Below, piece by piece: positions 25,782-35,300 of a stretch of 64,000 bases of DNA; positions within the stretch are counted from its first letter, which is position 1, and every line of letters begins with the position of its first letter. The notes under the pieces were generated by a model. It saw only the letters and a list, made by a program, of their open reading frames with translations. It did not search any database and was not told where the DNA came from. The stretch is from Dryomyza anilis. Taxonomy: Eukaryota > Arthropoda > Insecta > Diptera > Dryomyzidae. The DNA is taken from assembly GCA_951804985.1 (NCBI GenBank), contig OX638131.1:2604001-2668000 (forward strand), given 5' to 3'. A program made the translations under genes and the position numbers.

Positions 25782-28366
25782 TTTTGCTGGTCCTTTTTAT
25801 GTACTTGTGCTTTTAATGTCGTGTTTTTGCTCTTATTTTAGCGTTTTATTGTTTTTGTTTTTATTTTTGTGTTTGACTTTGACTTTGTGATTTTGTTTTT
25901 AAATATATTTTGATTTTAGTTTCTTTATTTTTGGTTTTCTGTTTATACCCTACTCCAAGAGTGAAGGGGTATATTGCGTTTGGTACGCCGTTCGTAACAC
26001 CGAGGAGGAAGTATTTCCGATATGGAAAAGTATATATTTTAATAAGCATGACCTCCTACAGTTGAATTTCCCCTCATACGTTGTGGTGTAAAAAAAAATT
26101 ATGTGTTGACCACCAAAATTAAAACTATCTGCCCATCATTTCTTAGTATGTTTGTATTCGACGTATTTAAAAGGAGTAACCCATTAGAATGAGCAAATGA
26201 GACTGTTCATTATTGAACTTATGGTTCACGCGCTACAGTAGTTTAACTGAATGAAAAAAGTTGAATTTCAACGAACTTTTTTAATTTAACTACCAAAACT
26301 ATTTTTTTTTACTAGTTGCAACGAAATCAAAAATAGTAAATCTCAAATGTGCCCGGTTTGACGTGGAATGTCCGATATGTGTAGGGTATATATAGTAGGC
26401 TTAAACCGACTATAACTTTCATAATTCTTGCTAACTTCATCACACTATCACAATTTCAATGCTTCAAAATTTCCCATGATTTTTATTGACATTCTTCGTA
26501 GTTTTTTATGAGTCTAATGATCATGTAGATTTAAAAAAGTCAAACAAAAAACTTCGCAATGTTTGCATTTCCGGAATTATAATATATAATGAATTATTGA
26601 AGAATTTGATAAACGCTACTCAGAGTATTGAACATTAACTCAAAAAGTATTCGATAAACGATATTTAAAATAAATAATAATAAACATTTCCTTTTTCTAT
26701 AAAAAAAATAAAATATTCTTATCCTGACTAAAATAATCGTATACGAGAATGGTTTATGATTCGAAAACGCATATAGTCGATCGTAACGAGCTATAATAAA
26801 GGAACACTCATATGGGCATTTCCTAGGATTCCGGGCGGGGCATTCTTACGTTTAAAATGTTTGATGGTCCGAAAGTTTTAAAACTGATTTTAGTTGTCAG
26901 CACATACATTTTTTTGATTTGAGCATCGCAAAACGACATAAATAATGCAACAACACTGAACCATTTAGTGCGGGACCTCAACGCTTACTACTTTAAAACT
27001 TGTTTTAAATTTGTTCGTCTAACAAAATAAATTTGTATATCATACAAATTTACTTTGTTAATGAGACAAAAGTACTTTATTAAATGAAAAAGACAACTTC
27101 ATGGTTGAAGTATATACAGGTTAAGTCGTCTTTCAAAATTCAGTCGTCATTTACTTTTTTTTGAAAACTGTTTGAAAGATTCAACATTTGTTTACGAATA
27201 TTTTAAAACAAAACATCAATGCTTTGTTTACAACTTCATAAAAACAAATAATATTCAAAATTTTAAATTAAATAAATTTCAACATCATAATTGCCTTTAA
27301 GGTCCAGCGTGTTTTTCAAATCAGTTTCAAATATAAAATGAGTACTATTTTTAGCGCTTACTCTGAATTTGAAAATGATTGATGAAATGATAATAACATT
27401 ACCAAAAAGGGCTGTGAAAATTAGGATCAAAAATGTTGTGACGCTAAAAAGAGTATGTTTTTTATGAGTGCAACAGAAACCCTGACAAAAAATATAATAT
27501 AACAACGCGCGTCCAAATCTAATAGCTTACCGAAATCTATTAGTGTTTGGACTTCTGTGAATATTTAAAAAAATATACCGACCGCCCCCGCAAACCTTAA
27601 ATACGCTCCAGAATTATATTCGAGAGCTTGAAACATACAAGCTTAGATAAACACGTCTACCACATTTTGGATGCTGGCATCGATTTTCTGAAGTTATCTT
27701 GGCGCTCGGGCTTGGAGTGTACGATATTGGTTGGATGACATATAACGGGATAATGAATTGAAAAATGTCCTTTTCGTTGTCCTATATGAGGATCCCCTTT
27801 CTTTACTTATTTTGCAGGATTAAGTCAATATTTAAAAGAAAAAAACTAAAAGTAGGTTAATTTGATATCGAGTTGAAAATAAGGCTAAATGTTGATTTGA
27901 AGTAAATGTTGAAATCAATTTAAGAATTAGTGTTAATATAGATTTGAATATAAGGGAATTTTCATGTTAAGGTTAAGCTACCACTTTTTATTGAAAAAGC
28001 TATGATTCTTAAATAAAGGTTAAATGTGTTACAAACGTTAACCTCAACTCTAGGATTTGAAAGTAATGATTGATTTCAAAGCATTCGCAAGTCAATATTA
28101 AGTGCAATGGCATATTGGGTATAACAATGAAAAAAAGTCCACCTGGTATCGATTTCAAAACGTCAAAAGGCCACTTGGTATCGATATCGATACCAGATGG
28201 ACTTTTGACGTTTCAGGCTGAGCTGCTTTTCTTCTTCTTTCTTTCCTCATTTGTTCTTAGTTTCTGTGTTTTTAATTGATCACAGTTTCGGAATCATTCG
28301 AAGGGCACCTGTGAAACATAAACGTAAGAGTGCCACCCCCAGTCCCTTAAACTCATCATAACTATT
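25782..28366. other. AT-rich gene-free stretch upstream of the RWD-RING gene
   Basis: Contains the second fragment of the ATACCC repeat (25935-26060), a third-family fragment (26715-26830), a hairpin at 27511-27553 (GTCCAAATCTAATAG ... CTATTAGTGTTTGGAC), and a tight palindromic region at 28134-28216 with AAGTCCACCTGGTATCGAT mirrored by ATCGATACCAGATGGACTT. The promoter of the gene at 28367 must lie at the right end, but no TATA or initiator match is convincing. Confidence 0.45.
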
Positions 28367-29470
28367 ATGAGCATTATTGACTTTGAGATTGAAGAAATCC
28401 GTAAACTGTGCGAGAATGTCGTGCCCTGCTCCAAAATAATTGCATGTACACCGGTGCTGGTCCGCGTCGACATCAAACTAAATCAAGTGAGCCGCCAACT
28501 GAGCGTCTGTCTGCGCTTCCCGGAAAACTATCCACAGCTGCCGATTCTCGTCGAGATCAAGAGCCGCACCTTGTGCGACAAATTCTTAGACGGGTTGGCC
28601 AATTTGTGTGAGGCCAAAGCTAAGGAACTACTGGAAAAACCGCAGTGCCTATTCGTGCTTAAATTCGTGGAGCAGTACTTGCGAGAAAACCCACTCTGTG
28701 TGGCATTCGACGAGATTTTGGAACTTAAGAAAGGTCTTACCAAGGAAGAGGCCAATGAGCAGGTGAAGCTCAAGCAAAAGTCGTCGACTGTGCTGCTGGT
28801 GGCCAAGGGTGGCGATTACTACTACCGCGTCAGGGCTGAGGTGCCGGAAGACTATCCGCAGCGATGTGTGCTGCTCAAAGAACCGGACACCAATTTGCCG
28901 GCCGTGCTGCTGCGTTATCTTAATGGACAGTCCAAGGAGATAGCGCGGCAGTGTGCTGAGGCGCCACTGCGTCTGTCCAAAAATAAAAATGCGCCCCCAT
29001 TCCAGCCGGCGCCCAGTCTCTACAAAGCCTTGAAGTTTTGCTTGGAGGCTACAAAGGACTTTCATGCCGAACTGTGTCCCATATGTGAGCGAACTGTTTT
29101 GCCGGCGCAGCCGACACAGGTTGAGCTGGACGATACCAAAGACGAATTTGTGGAACGTGTTTACTGCGGACACTTGTTCCACCAAGGCTGTCTCAAGCTG
29201 TACTTGCAAACGCCGCCATTTCCCAAGGGAGGCAAATTGTGTCCTGCAAAGAAGCGACATCCACGCTCCGATGCTCGTTACTATCTGGGCGGTGGCACTG
29301 TTCCAAATGCGTCGAAGCAGCCCACTGTCGGCACAGATACTGGCGGCACCTGTAGCATACGCTTGGCTCATGATCGCTGGGTAGTCAGCTCCAAGGTGGC
29401 CGAAACACGTTGGGCGCAAAAGCAGGCGCGTGAGCGAGAATTGCAGGAAGTGGTTGACTTTTTGCAATGA
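28367..29470 (+). CDS. RWD domain and RING-type zinc finger protein (putative E3 ligase)
   Basis: Intronless frame of 367 residues starting at the ATG in ATTATGAGC. The N-terminus (about residues 5-110) has the RWD/UBC-like signature with RFPENYPQLP. A second similar segment lies at about 140-175 (AEVPEDYPQRCVLL). The C-terminal half has a RING-like cluster: CPIC at 237-240, then YCGHLFHQGC at 266-275 and LCPAKKRH around residue 290. The spacing and the later ligands depart from a textbook RING, so it may be a variant or RING-H2-like finger. RWD-RING proteins (RNF14, RNF25 and relatives) are ubiquitin ligases; that role is inferred here. The tail is a short charged helix ending in VVDFLQ. Base composition is distinctly coding and GC-rich compared with the flanks. 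I cannot name the Drosophila orthologue. Confidence 0.9.
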   Translation: MSIIDFEIEEIRKLCENVVPCSKIIACTPVLVRVDIKLNQVSRQLSVCLRFPENYPQLPILVEIKSRTLCDKFLDGLANLCEAKAKELLEKPQCLFVLKFVEQYLRENPLCVAFDEILELKKGLTKEEANEQVKLKQKSSTVLLVAKGGDYYYRVRAEVPEDYPQRCVLLKEPDTNLPAVLLRYLNGQSKEIARQCAEAPLRLSKNKNAPPFQPAPSLYKALKFCLEATKDFHAELCPICERTVLPAQPTQVELDDTKDEFVERVYCGHLFHQGCLKLYLQTPPFPKGGKLCPAKKRHPRSDARYYLGGGTVPNASKQPTVGTDTGGTCSIRLAHDRWVVSSKVAETRWAQKQARERELQEVVDFLQ

Positions 29471-29635
29471 ATTAAATGATGAGCAATAGAAGCTACTACT
29501 AGGCCGAGGCAATGGGGGCGATTGTAAGCTACTATGCAACTAACTAAATTGTAGTCTATTTAGATCAAATTCGAAGAATTCAATATGTTGTATGTAAATA
29601 TGTATTAGTCTTATTATAATGAAACAAAATTAGCG

Positions 29636-29641
29636 AATAAA
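29636..29641 (+). terminator. Polyadenylation signal AATAAA for the RWD-RING gene
   Basis: AATAAA lies 166 bp after the stop codon, inside an AT-rich 3' flank. Confidence 0.5.
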
Positions 29642-29732
29642 TGTGGTATAACTAAATATTTAAAATTTAATATGAAAATAAATTATACAATAAACAATAA
29701 TTAAAACAATTAAATCTTTAAAGCTTTTACTA

Positions 29733-29880
29733 AGATTTGCCATTTACTGCCGATAGGTAGCGTCGTATAAAGAAACAATTTTTATTTTTTGATGTTGATT
29801 ATCGCTGTGATCCAACCCGGGTCCTTTAGAAGCACTAACCAGTCGCGCTGCCAACGCTCCTTGATTCAATGCACTACTTA
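29733..29880 (-). repeat. Partial tRNA-derived SINE copy
   Basis: Shares GATTTGCCATTTACTGCCGA, TAGGTAGCGTCGTATA and the minus-strand tRNA-like head (B-box region CAACCCGGGTCC; A-box region ACTAACCAGTCGCGC) with the SINE copies at 47508-47798 and 48120-48257. Only the head-proximal half is present. It sits in the 660 bp gap between the RWD-RING gene and the coiled-coil gene, which otherwise holds nothing recognisable. Confidence 0.6.
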
Positions 29881-30131
29881 AAAAGCTTAAAAGTCAAAAA
29901 TTTATATAGTGCGTAGTACGAAGTAACGAACATTATTGATGAAATATTAGCGATTGCTAAAAACAATCATCCCCCATAGTGTAACTCGATTTGTCCAAGC
30001 CAACCGACAGACACTGTTTCCTTGACTACAGTAAACGTTTATTTACCTCTTGTAGACTTTCAAAATATTTTCAAATTGACATTCATAAAAACATTAGTTG
30101 AAAAATAGTACGAAAACAATAATTGTACAAA

Positions 30132-33100
30132 ATGTCCTTAATAAAACCAAACCGACGCAATAAACCACAAAGTGGCGCACACAAGGATACGCGCTGGGAT
30201 CGCATTCGCAAAAAGCATGGCGCCGGCAGTTCCCTGTCTCTTAAATCTGAAGCAGTAAGAAAATTTATTGAAATGGACTTTGTGGACAAGCAACAGCAGC
30301 AGTTGCTGAATGGCCACACAGATTTAAAATGCAATTTAAATCCACAGTTAGTCATGGATCTGCGACATGAGATGGTAACATAACGTAGAGGCTACATTAT
30401 AATTTTGCATATAATTTATACACCGAACGCTCTAATAGTTTCAGAAAATTCCCAAGAAATTGCCACTCGCCACTGTCGCATATCGCAACCAACAGAATCG
30501 TTGCATCGCGCACAACATTCAGGTGGAGCAACACTACATCAGCAACGAACTGAATAAATTTCGCTCACAACTGGAAAAGCAACGCAAACGCCATCAACTT
30601 AAAGTGGTCGTTTGTGAAAAGCAACAACCGGCATCGGTGGAGGCGCTGGACAGTTCGGAACTAATGCGTAGTCTGCAGGCTACAGCCAGGCACATCGAAG
30701 ACTTTTATGCAGCGCCCATAGAAGCGCTCGCTGCGGTGAATAAAGTGTGTGAACCGACGGAACATATAGAAGAGCCCGCCAACAAGCAGCACATAAAAGA
30801 GATCGAGACAACAGAGCCACATAGAAAAACTCCCAGCCCATTAACTCTAAACGAAGCAATGCTGCAGCCTATGAGTCAGACGACCACGGAACATCAACGC
30901 TGCGTCCGCTTCGAACAGGAAGTCGAGGTGCGTAACTATCAACGCGAGCACTCGAGCTGTTCGCACACAAGTGATGGCATTGAGTCTGTGATTTCCGACT
31001 TGGCGGAGGAGGCAATTTTGGAATTACAAATGGAAGAGGAAGCAGCGGAAGAAGCAGACAACTTGACTGAAAACAATAAACAGGAGAAGGAGCAGGCATG
31101 CCATGAAGCTGATGTCTTCCTTAAAGTTACCCGGTTACATTGTGTGCCGTGTGAAGTGGATGCGGTTCCAAGCAGCACCGATGAATTGTCGTCTGCATCG
31201 ACTGCTTCCAATCACGAACAAAATCTCATCATTGAGCAGCTCTTTCAGGCGCGTGCATTGACGAATATCGTCGTGCTACGCAAATACTTTCTCAAATGGA
31301 CACATTACACGACCATCGAGAAAATAGAAAAACAGAATTTCAGCAGCAAACACGACCGCATACACAAGATAAATGCATTTCTGGACAACATACGCAAAGA
31401 GAAGGTGCGCCAGAAGTATAACCCGGTGACAGCGGACAACGGCACAACAATTGCGCCAGCGCCGCCACAAAACACCAAGAAGTATCAGAACAAGTAAATA
31501 TAGTACATATACTTCTTATATAGCACTGAATTGTTATATTTTTCCAGAATAAAAATACAGCAGGATATCATCGATTTGCAGCGCGTAAAGTTGGAGCGCC
31601 AGGAGCGCATGATAATGGAGCTAAAGCTAAACAAGCTGTCGGATGAGGCAAAGGAGGCGCGACAAGACATTAAAAACGAACTTAAAACATTTATGCGTCA
31701 GGGTGATGCGAAGACAAAGGCCAAGGCAAAGTGTCTGCAGCTGATTGGCAATCTGAAGGATGCCGCCGACGATGAGGAGTTTGCGCGTCTACGTGGCAAA
31801 TCCCTCATGATGCCACCGTTTCTACAGAACATGCAGGAACGCGCGCTAGAGCGTAGTGTTAGGCATGAGCAGGCGCGCCAAAGACGATTGCAGCATGAGG
31901 CGGAACGGGAGGCACAGAAGATTGCGGCCGACGAGGCCAAAGTAAGCTGCAAATTTAGCAAGAGACATAAAGTAATAAAAATAAATTGAATATTTTTAGC
32001 GTCAAGAAGACGAAGAAGCCAAGCGTATGCGCATCGAGGCATTGCGCGAAAAACGTCGCATGGAGAAAATGCAAAAGATTATGAAAGAGCGTGACCGCCA
32101 ACGTGCCATGGAGTGTGCGCGCCTGGCACAGGAGTTTTGTCGTCGTCGACTGCTGCAACGCGTCGGCATGGAGGGATTTCGTCGAATGTTGTTGCGCAAG
32201 CGGGAGCTACTGCATAAATGCGAACTGCTGCGACAGCGCGTCTACAAGAGAAGCTACTTCACCGCTTGGCAGCAGTACAGTGCGTTCATGCAGCAGCTCA
32301 AACAGATGCGTGCCGATGAGCTATGTTTTAAAATCACTAAGCGCAATGCATTGGCGTTGTGGCGCAACTATGTCAGAGAGGAACGAAGCAGATGGTACGT
32401 GGCCGTCGATTGGTACGACTTCAAGCTGAGCGTAAGAATGTTTGGTCGTTGGTATGGTCACACGGCGCGACAACTAATGATCGAGGAGGCGAAGTTGCGA
32501 CAGGCCAACTCACATCATGAATGGTAAGTAGAAGGAGTTGCACAACGGACGATTTAAACTAAGATCACATGGGAATGAAGTTAGTAAGAATTATGAAAGT
32601 TTTTGTCGTTCTCTGCCGACTATAAATATCCTTCACCACTCGCCATTTAGAACTCAAACCCGTCGGTTGTGTTCGGCGCAGTCAATTAGAGTGTATGGGA
32701 GAAATCCCGTTAGCTCAGACAGTTATATCTCCATTTTGTGTCGCGAACGGGGTGGCTTCCATGCCAAGGCGCATAAAGTGGAGAAACATTAATTTATACA
32801 TAGTTTTTAAACTATACTTTGAGTGATTACCCTGGCAATATGAATGCATTTATGCTTCAGCCAAAAAATTTAAATCTAAAAAAAAAAAAATATCCTTCAC
32901 AAATGTGATAATGAGGTTACCGCTTAAAGGTCCCTAGGATCTACGAATCCTGAACAACTGCAAACTTTAAATCGCTAAATACTTTTCTTTCATTTGAGTA
33001 GAGGATATCGATTTTTTTTAGAACACCATGGGCCCTATTCTCGTTTGATGAGAATTATAAAATGAGAATGAGACAAACAAAAACTATTTTCATATTCTGT

Positions 33101-34800
33101 TAATAATATAAAAAATAGTTTTTATCTCATTTTCATTCTTATCTAACGAGAATAGTGCCCCATAAGTCGGTTTGTGAGAAAAACAATTTTGTTTTTTTAT
33201 ATATATTGTCACTGTCGTGTCCAGAAGCGGCAAATTTTGGAATCAACATAACTAAATATTTTATTTCCGAAGATTTTATGATGGTAAACCCTTGGGCCCA
33301 CAGCGGCATATCTAGTTTACCCGAGTTAGTCCGGCACTGGTCATGCCAAAGAGGGCGAATGTGATTTTTTTACATTTTCGTTTTCTTTTTACATTTTTGA
33401 ATGTAGTTTTTATCAAGTATACTGTTCCAAATCGTGCGTGGATATTTCTAGCAAAAAAAAAGGGCGTATCATCCTGTTTTCTTGCCATAACTTTTTATGC
33501 GTGCGAGATAAAGTAGCGATGTAAAATCATTAATTGTTGGTTTTTAAAGCACCTATGGATGGGCATTATTTTTTAAAAATAATTTGCAAAAAAAAAAATT
33601 CTTACAAATAACAAATATTCGATAAATTGATAATCTTATTATAAATTATAAATTGATAATCTTATCTATATCACAACTTTATCTTGTACCCATAAAAAGT
33701 TAAGAACAAAACACTAAAATATTCGCCTCTTGGTCAACACGCTACAAAAGTAGAGCGACAGGGACAGCAAAGGACGCAATATTTCTCGTTGTTGGCTGGT
33801 ATATCAGAAGAGCGGCAAGAAATATGGCGTCGTTTGCTGTCCCTGTCGCTCTACTTTTGTAGCGTCCCTGTTGAAAAACCCTTGAAAAAAACTTTTGTAG
33901 CGCTCTTATTTAAAAACCCTTTACAACATTGGAGTTTTAGCTGTTCTAGTTTTTCCGACACCCCTTCCCCTCAATATACCATTTCTCTCTTTTTGTTAAT
34001 GAATATATCAGATCTGCAAACCTTATGCTGTCACATTCTGTGATAAGCATTTTTAAGTGTCCTATCATGAGTTGGCGAAACGAACGTTAAAAAGCTATCA
34101 CAGCTTCCATTCGCCACAAAAAAGTAAACTAAAGCGAACGTAAAAATCATTTGCCTGAACTTCATTCGTCTGACGAATGGAAGCTGTAAAGCTTTATTCG
34201 TTCGTTTGTTTCGCCAGTCATGATAGGGTCCTAAAACATTTTAAAGGTCCTATCATGACTGACGAAACAAGCGTTAAAAAAGCTATCACATCTTCCATTC
34301 GAATGATGATACGAATGATGTTGAGTGCTACATGTTTTTACGTTCGCTTTAGTTTACTTTTTTCGAATCGAAGCTTTTTAACGTTCGCTTTGCCAAATAC
34401 CGAAAAACGGAATACCAAATCGTTTCTGTATTCTGAAATTTTGACGTCAAATTTTCGTTTCATCGTTGGTTACTAAACACCGAACTGGGTTTACTTTTTT
34501 TTTTAATTTCGTTTAGTTTATTTAGATCTTGAATCAATTCTCAAAATGAACATTTTTCATAAACTTCAAAATAATATTAATTTGAAAACTTTTTAATACC
34601 ATCTCTTCTTGCAAATTACTGTATCAAAAAACAAACTACTTTTTGACAGGCATCTGAAATGGAAAGTCTTGGACCGCTGGCAACGTTTGCCGCAAATTCT
34701 ACAACTGGAGAAGGAGACGGAGGAGAGGCGACAGCGTTGGCGCATGAAAATCTGGGAACTGCTGCCCGACTACACGCCCAACCGTGATTCATTGTTTTGA
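30132..34800 (+). CDS. Coiled-coil protein with Sfi1-like Trp repeats (CCDC191/KIAA1407-like), 5 exons
   Basis: Exons 30132-30374, 30445-31493, 31548-31941, 32000-32523 and 34650-34800. All have GT..AG introns and matching phases, giving 786 residues. The true start is the ATG at 30132 (MSLIKPNRRN). The protein is highly charged and helical (for example KLERQERMIMELKL, RIEALREKRRMEKMQK). It carries spaced aromatic units of the Sfi1/centrin-binding type: LRKYFLKWTHY (W366), SYFTAWQQY (W652), ALALWRNY (W683), MFGRWYGH (W713) and KVLDRWQRL (W747), ending in WELLPDYTPNRDSLF. That layout matches the CCDC191 family, thought to be centrosomal or ciliary; the name is by architecture, not alignment. 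Introns 1-3 are 54-70 nt. Intron 4 (32524-34649) is 2.1 kb and packed with palindromic repeats. The first GT after exon 4 is used because it joins tg|g in frame to HLKWKVLDRW. Confidence 0.85.
33030..33161. mobile_element. Short palindromic MITE in intron 4 of the coiled-coil gene
   Basis: GGGCCCTATTCTCGTTTGAT at the left is mirrored by TCTAACGAGAATAGTGCCCC at the right, with AATGAGAATGAGA / TCTCATTTTCATTCTTA inside. 132 bp, a near-complete hairpin. Confidence 0.75.
33336..33720. mobile_element. Partial foldback-family copy in intron 4
   Basis: GTCATGCCAAAGAGGGCGAA at the left and the inner phrases GCCATAACTTTTTATG, GATAAAGTAGCGATGTAAAA, TTAATTGTTGGTTTTTAAAG and CACCTATGGATG match the left arm of the foldback at 37073-37790. 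The right arm is absent or eroded, so this is a half element. Confidence 0.6.
33741..33863. mobile_element. Palindromic MITE with GCTACAAAAGTAGAGCGACAGGG arms
   Basis: The arms GCTACAAAAGTAGAGCGACA and TGTCGCTCTACTTTTGTAGC are perfect reverse complements. The symmetry continues through GGGACAGCAAA.GACGC and GCGTCGTTTGCTGTCCC to a small centre. The near-perfect symmetry over about 45 bp per arm suggests a relatively recent insertion. Confidence 0.8.
34060..34228. mobile_element. Palindromic MITE, CCTATCATGA family, copy 1
   Basis: CCTATCATGAGTTGGCGAAACG at the left is mirrored by TTTCGCCAGTCATGATAGGG at the right, with internal AGCTTCCATTCGCCA / GACGAATGGAAGCTG symmetry. Related copies lie immediately downstream (34247-34392) and at 45474-45664. 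Confidence 0.75.
34247..34392. mobile_element. Palindromic MITE, CCTATCATGA family, copy 2 (degraded)
   Basis: Starts GTCCTATCATGACTGACGAA and shares AAGCTATCACATCTTCCATTCG, ACGTTCGCTTTAGTTTAC and AACGTTCGCTTTG with copy 1 in palindromic arrangement. The right terminal ATGATAGGG is lost. The two copies are separated by only 18 bp. Confidence 0.65.
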
Positions 34801-34885
34801 TGCGGCCACATTTGTAACTGAGCAGCACTGTATTCATTACGTTCTACTATTTTATTTAATATTTCAATGGTTTTTTAATTTTATA

Positions 34886-34891
34886 AATAAA
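34886..34891 (+). terminator. Polyadenylation signal for the coiled-coil gene
   Basis: AATAAA 86 bp after the stop codon at 34800. The convergent ZDHHC gene ends 500 bp away at 35301. Confidence 0.5.
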
Positions 34892-35300
34892 ATGTGTTTG
34901 CCAGCAGCTACTTACATGCAATTTTTAGTGAACAGTGTAGTAGTTATGTACTTCCATTTATTTATTAGGGAATATTTGAGTATTGTGTACATGTTGCTCA
35001 GTATTAGTTGACGATGCGACAAGAAAGCAGAACAAAACTAGTTCTTGTTTGTTTTTTTGGTTATTTCGTTTTTAGTGTGTTTAAGTTTAAAACTATTTGG
35101 AATTAATACTGATCGCACTATGCGTCTGCAACTGTGCTGTGCTTAATTTAAATGTCATAATAGTTTTTGATTTTGTTTTTTTTTTTGGTTTGTTTCAAAC
35201 TTGTCATCATTGGTAACATAATTAGGGTTTAAGTGTTTTCAAGGGTTGCTTAAATTAAAAACGCAAAATTAGTTTTTAAAACATTTGCACTGCGCGCCGT

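Noticed and set aside
27263..27505. 80-residue minus-strand frame with a hydrophobic segment and an acceptor-like TTTTGTCAG in front
   Set aside because: I tried to extend it upstream through a GTAAGC at 27529, but the joined frame meets stop codons. No family recognised; may be chance or a fossil exon.
28649..29539. 296-codon minus-strand open frame opposite the RWD-RING gene
   Set aside because: Antisense shadow of a real, codon-biased gene; its translation has no domain-like features.
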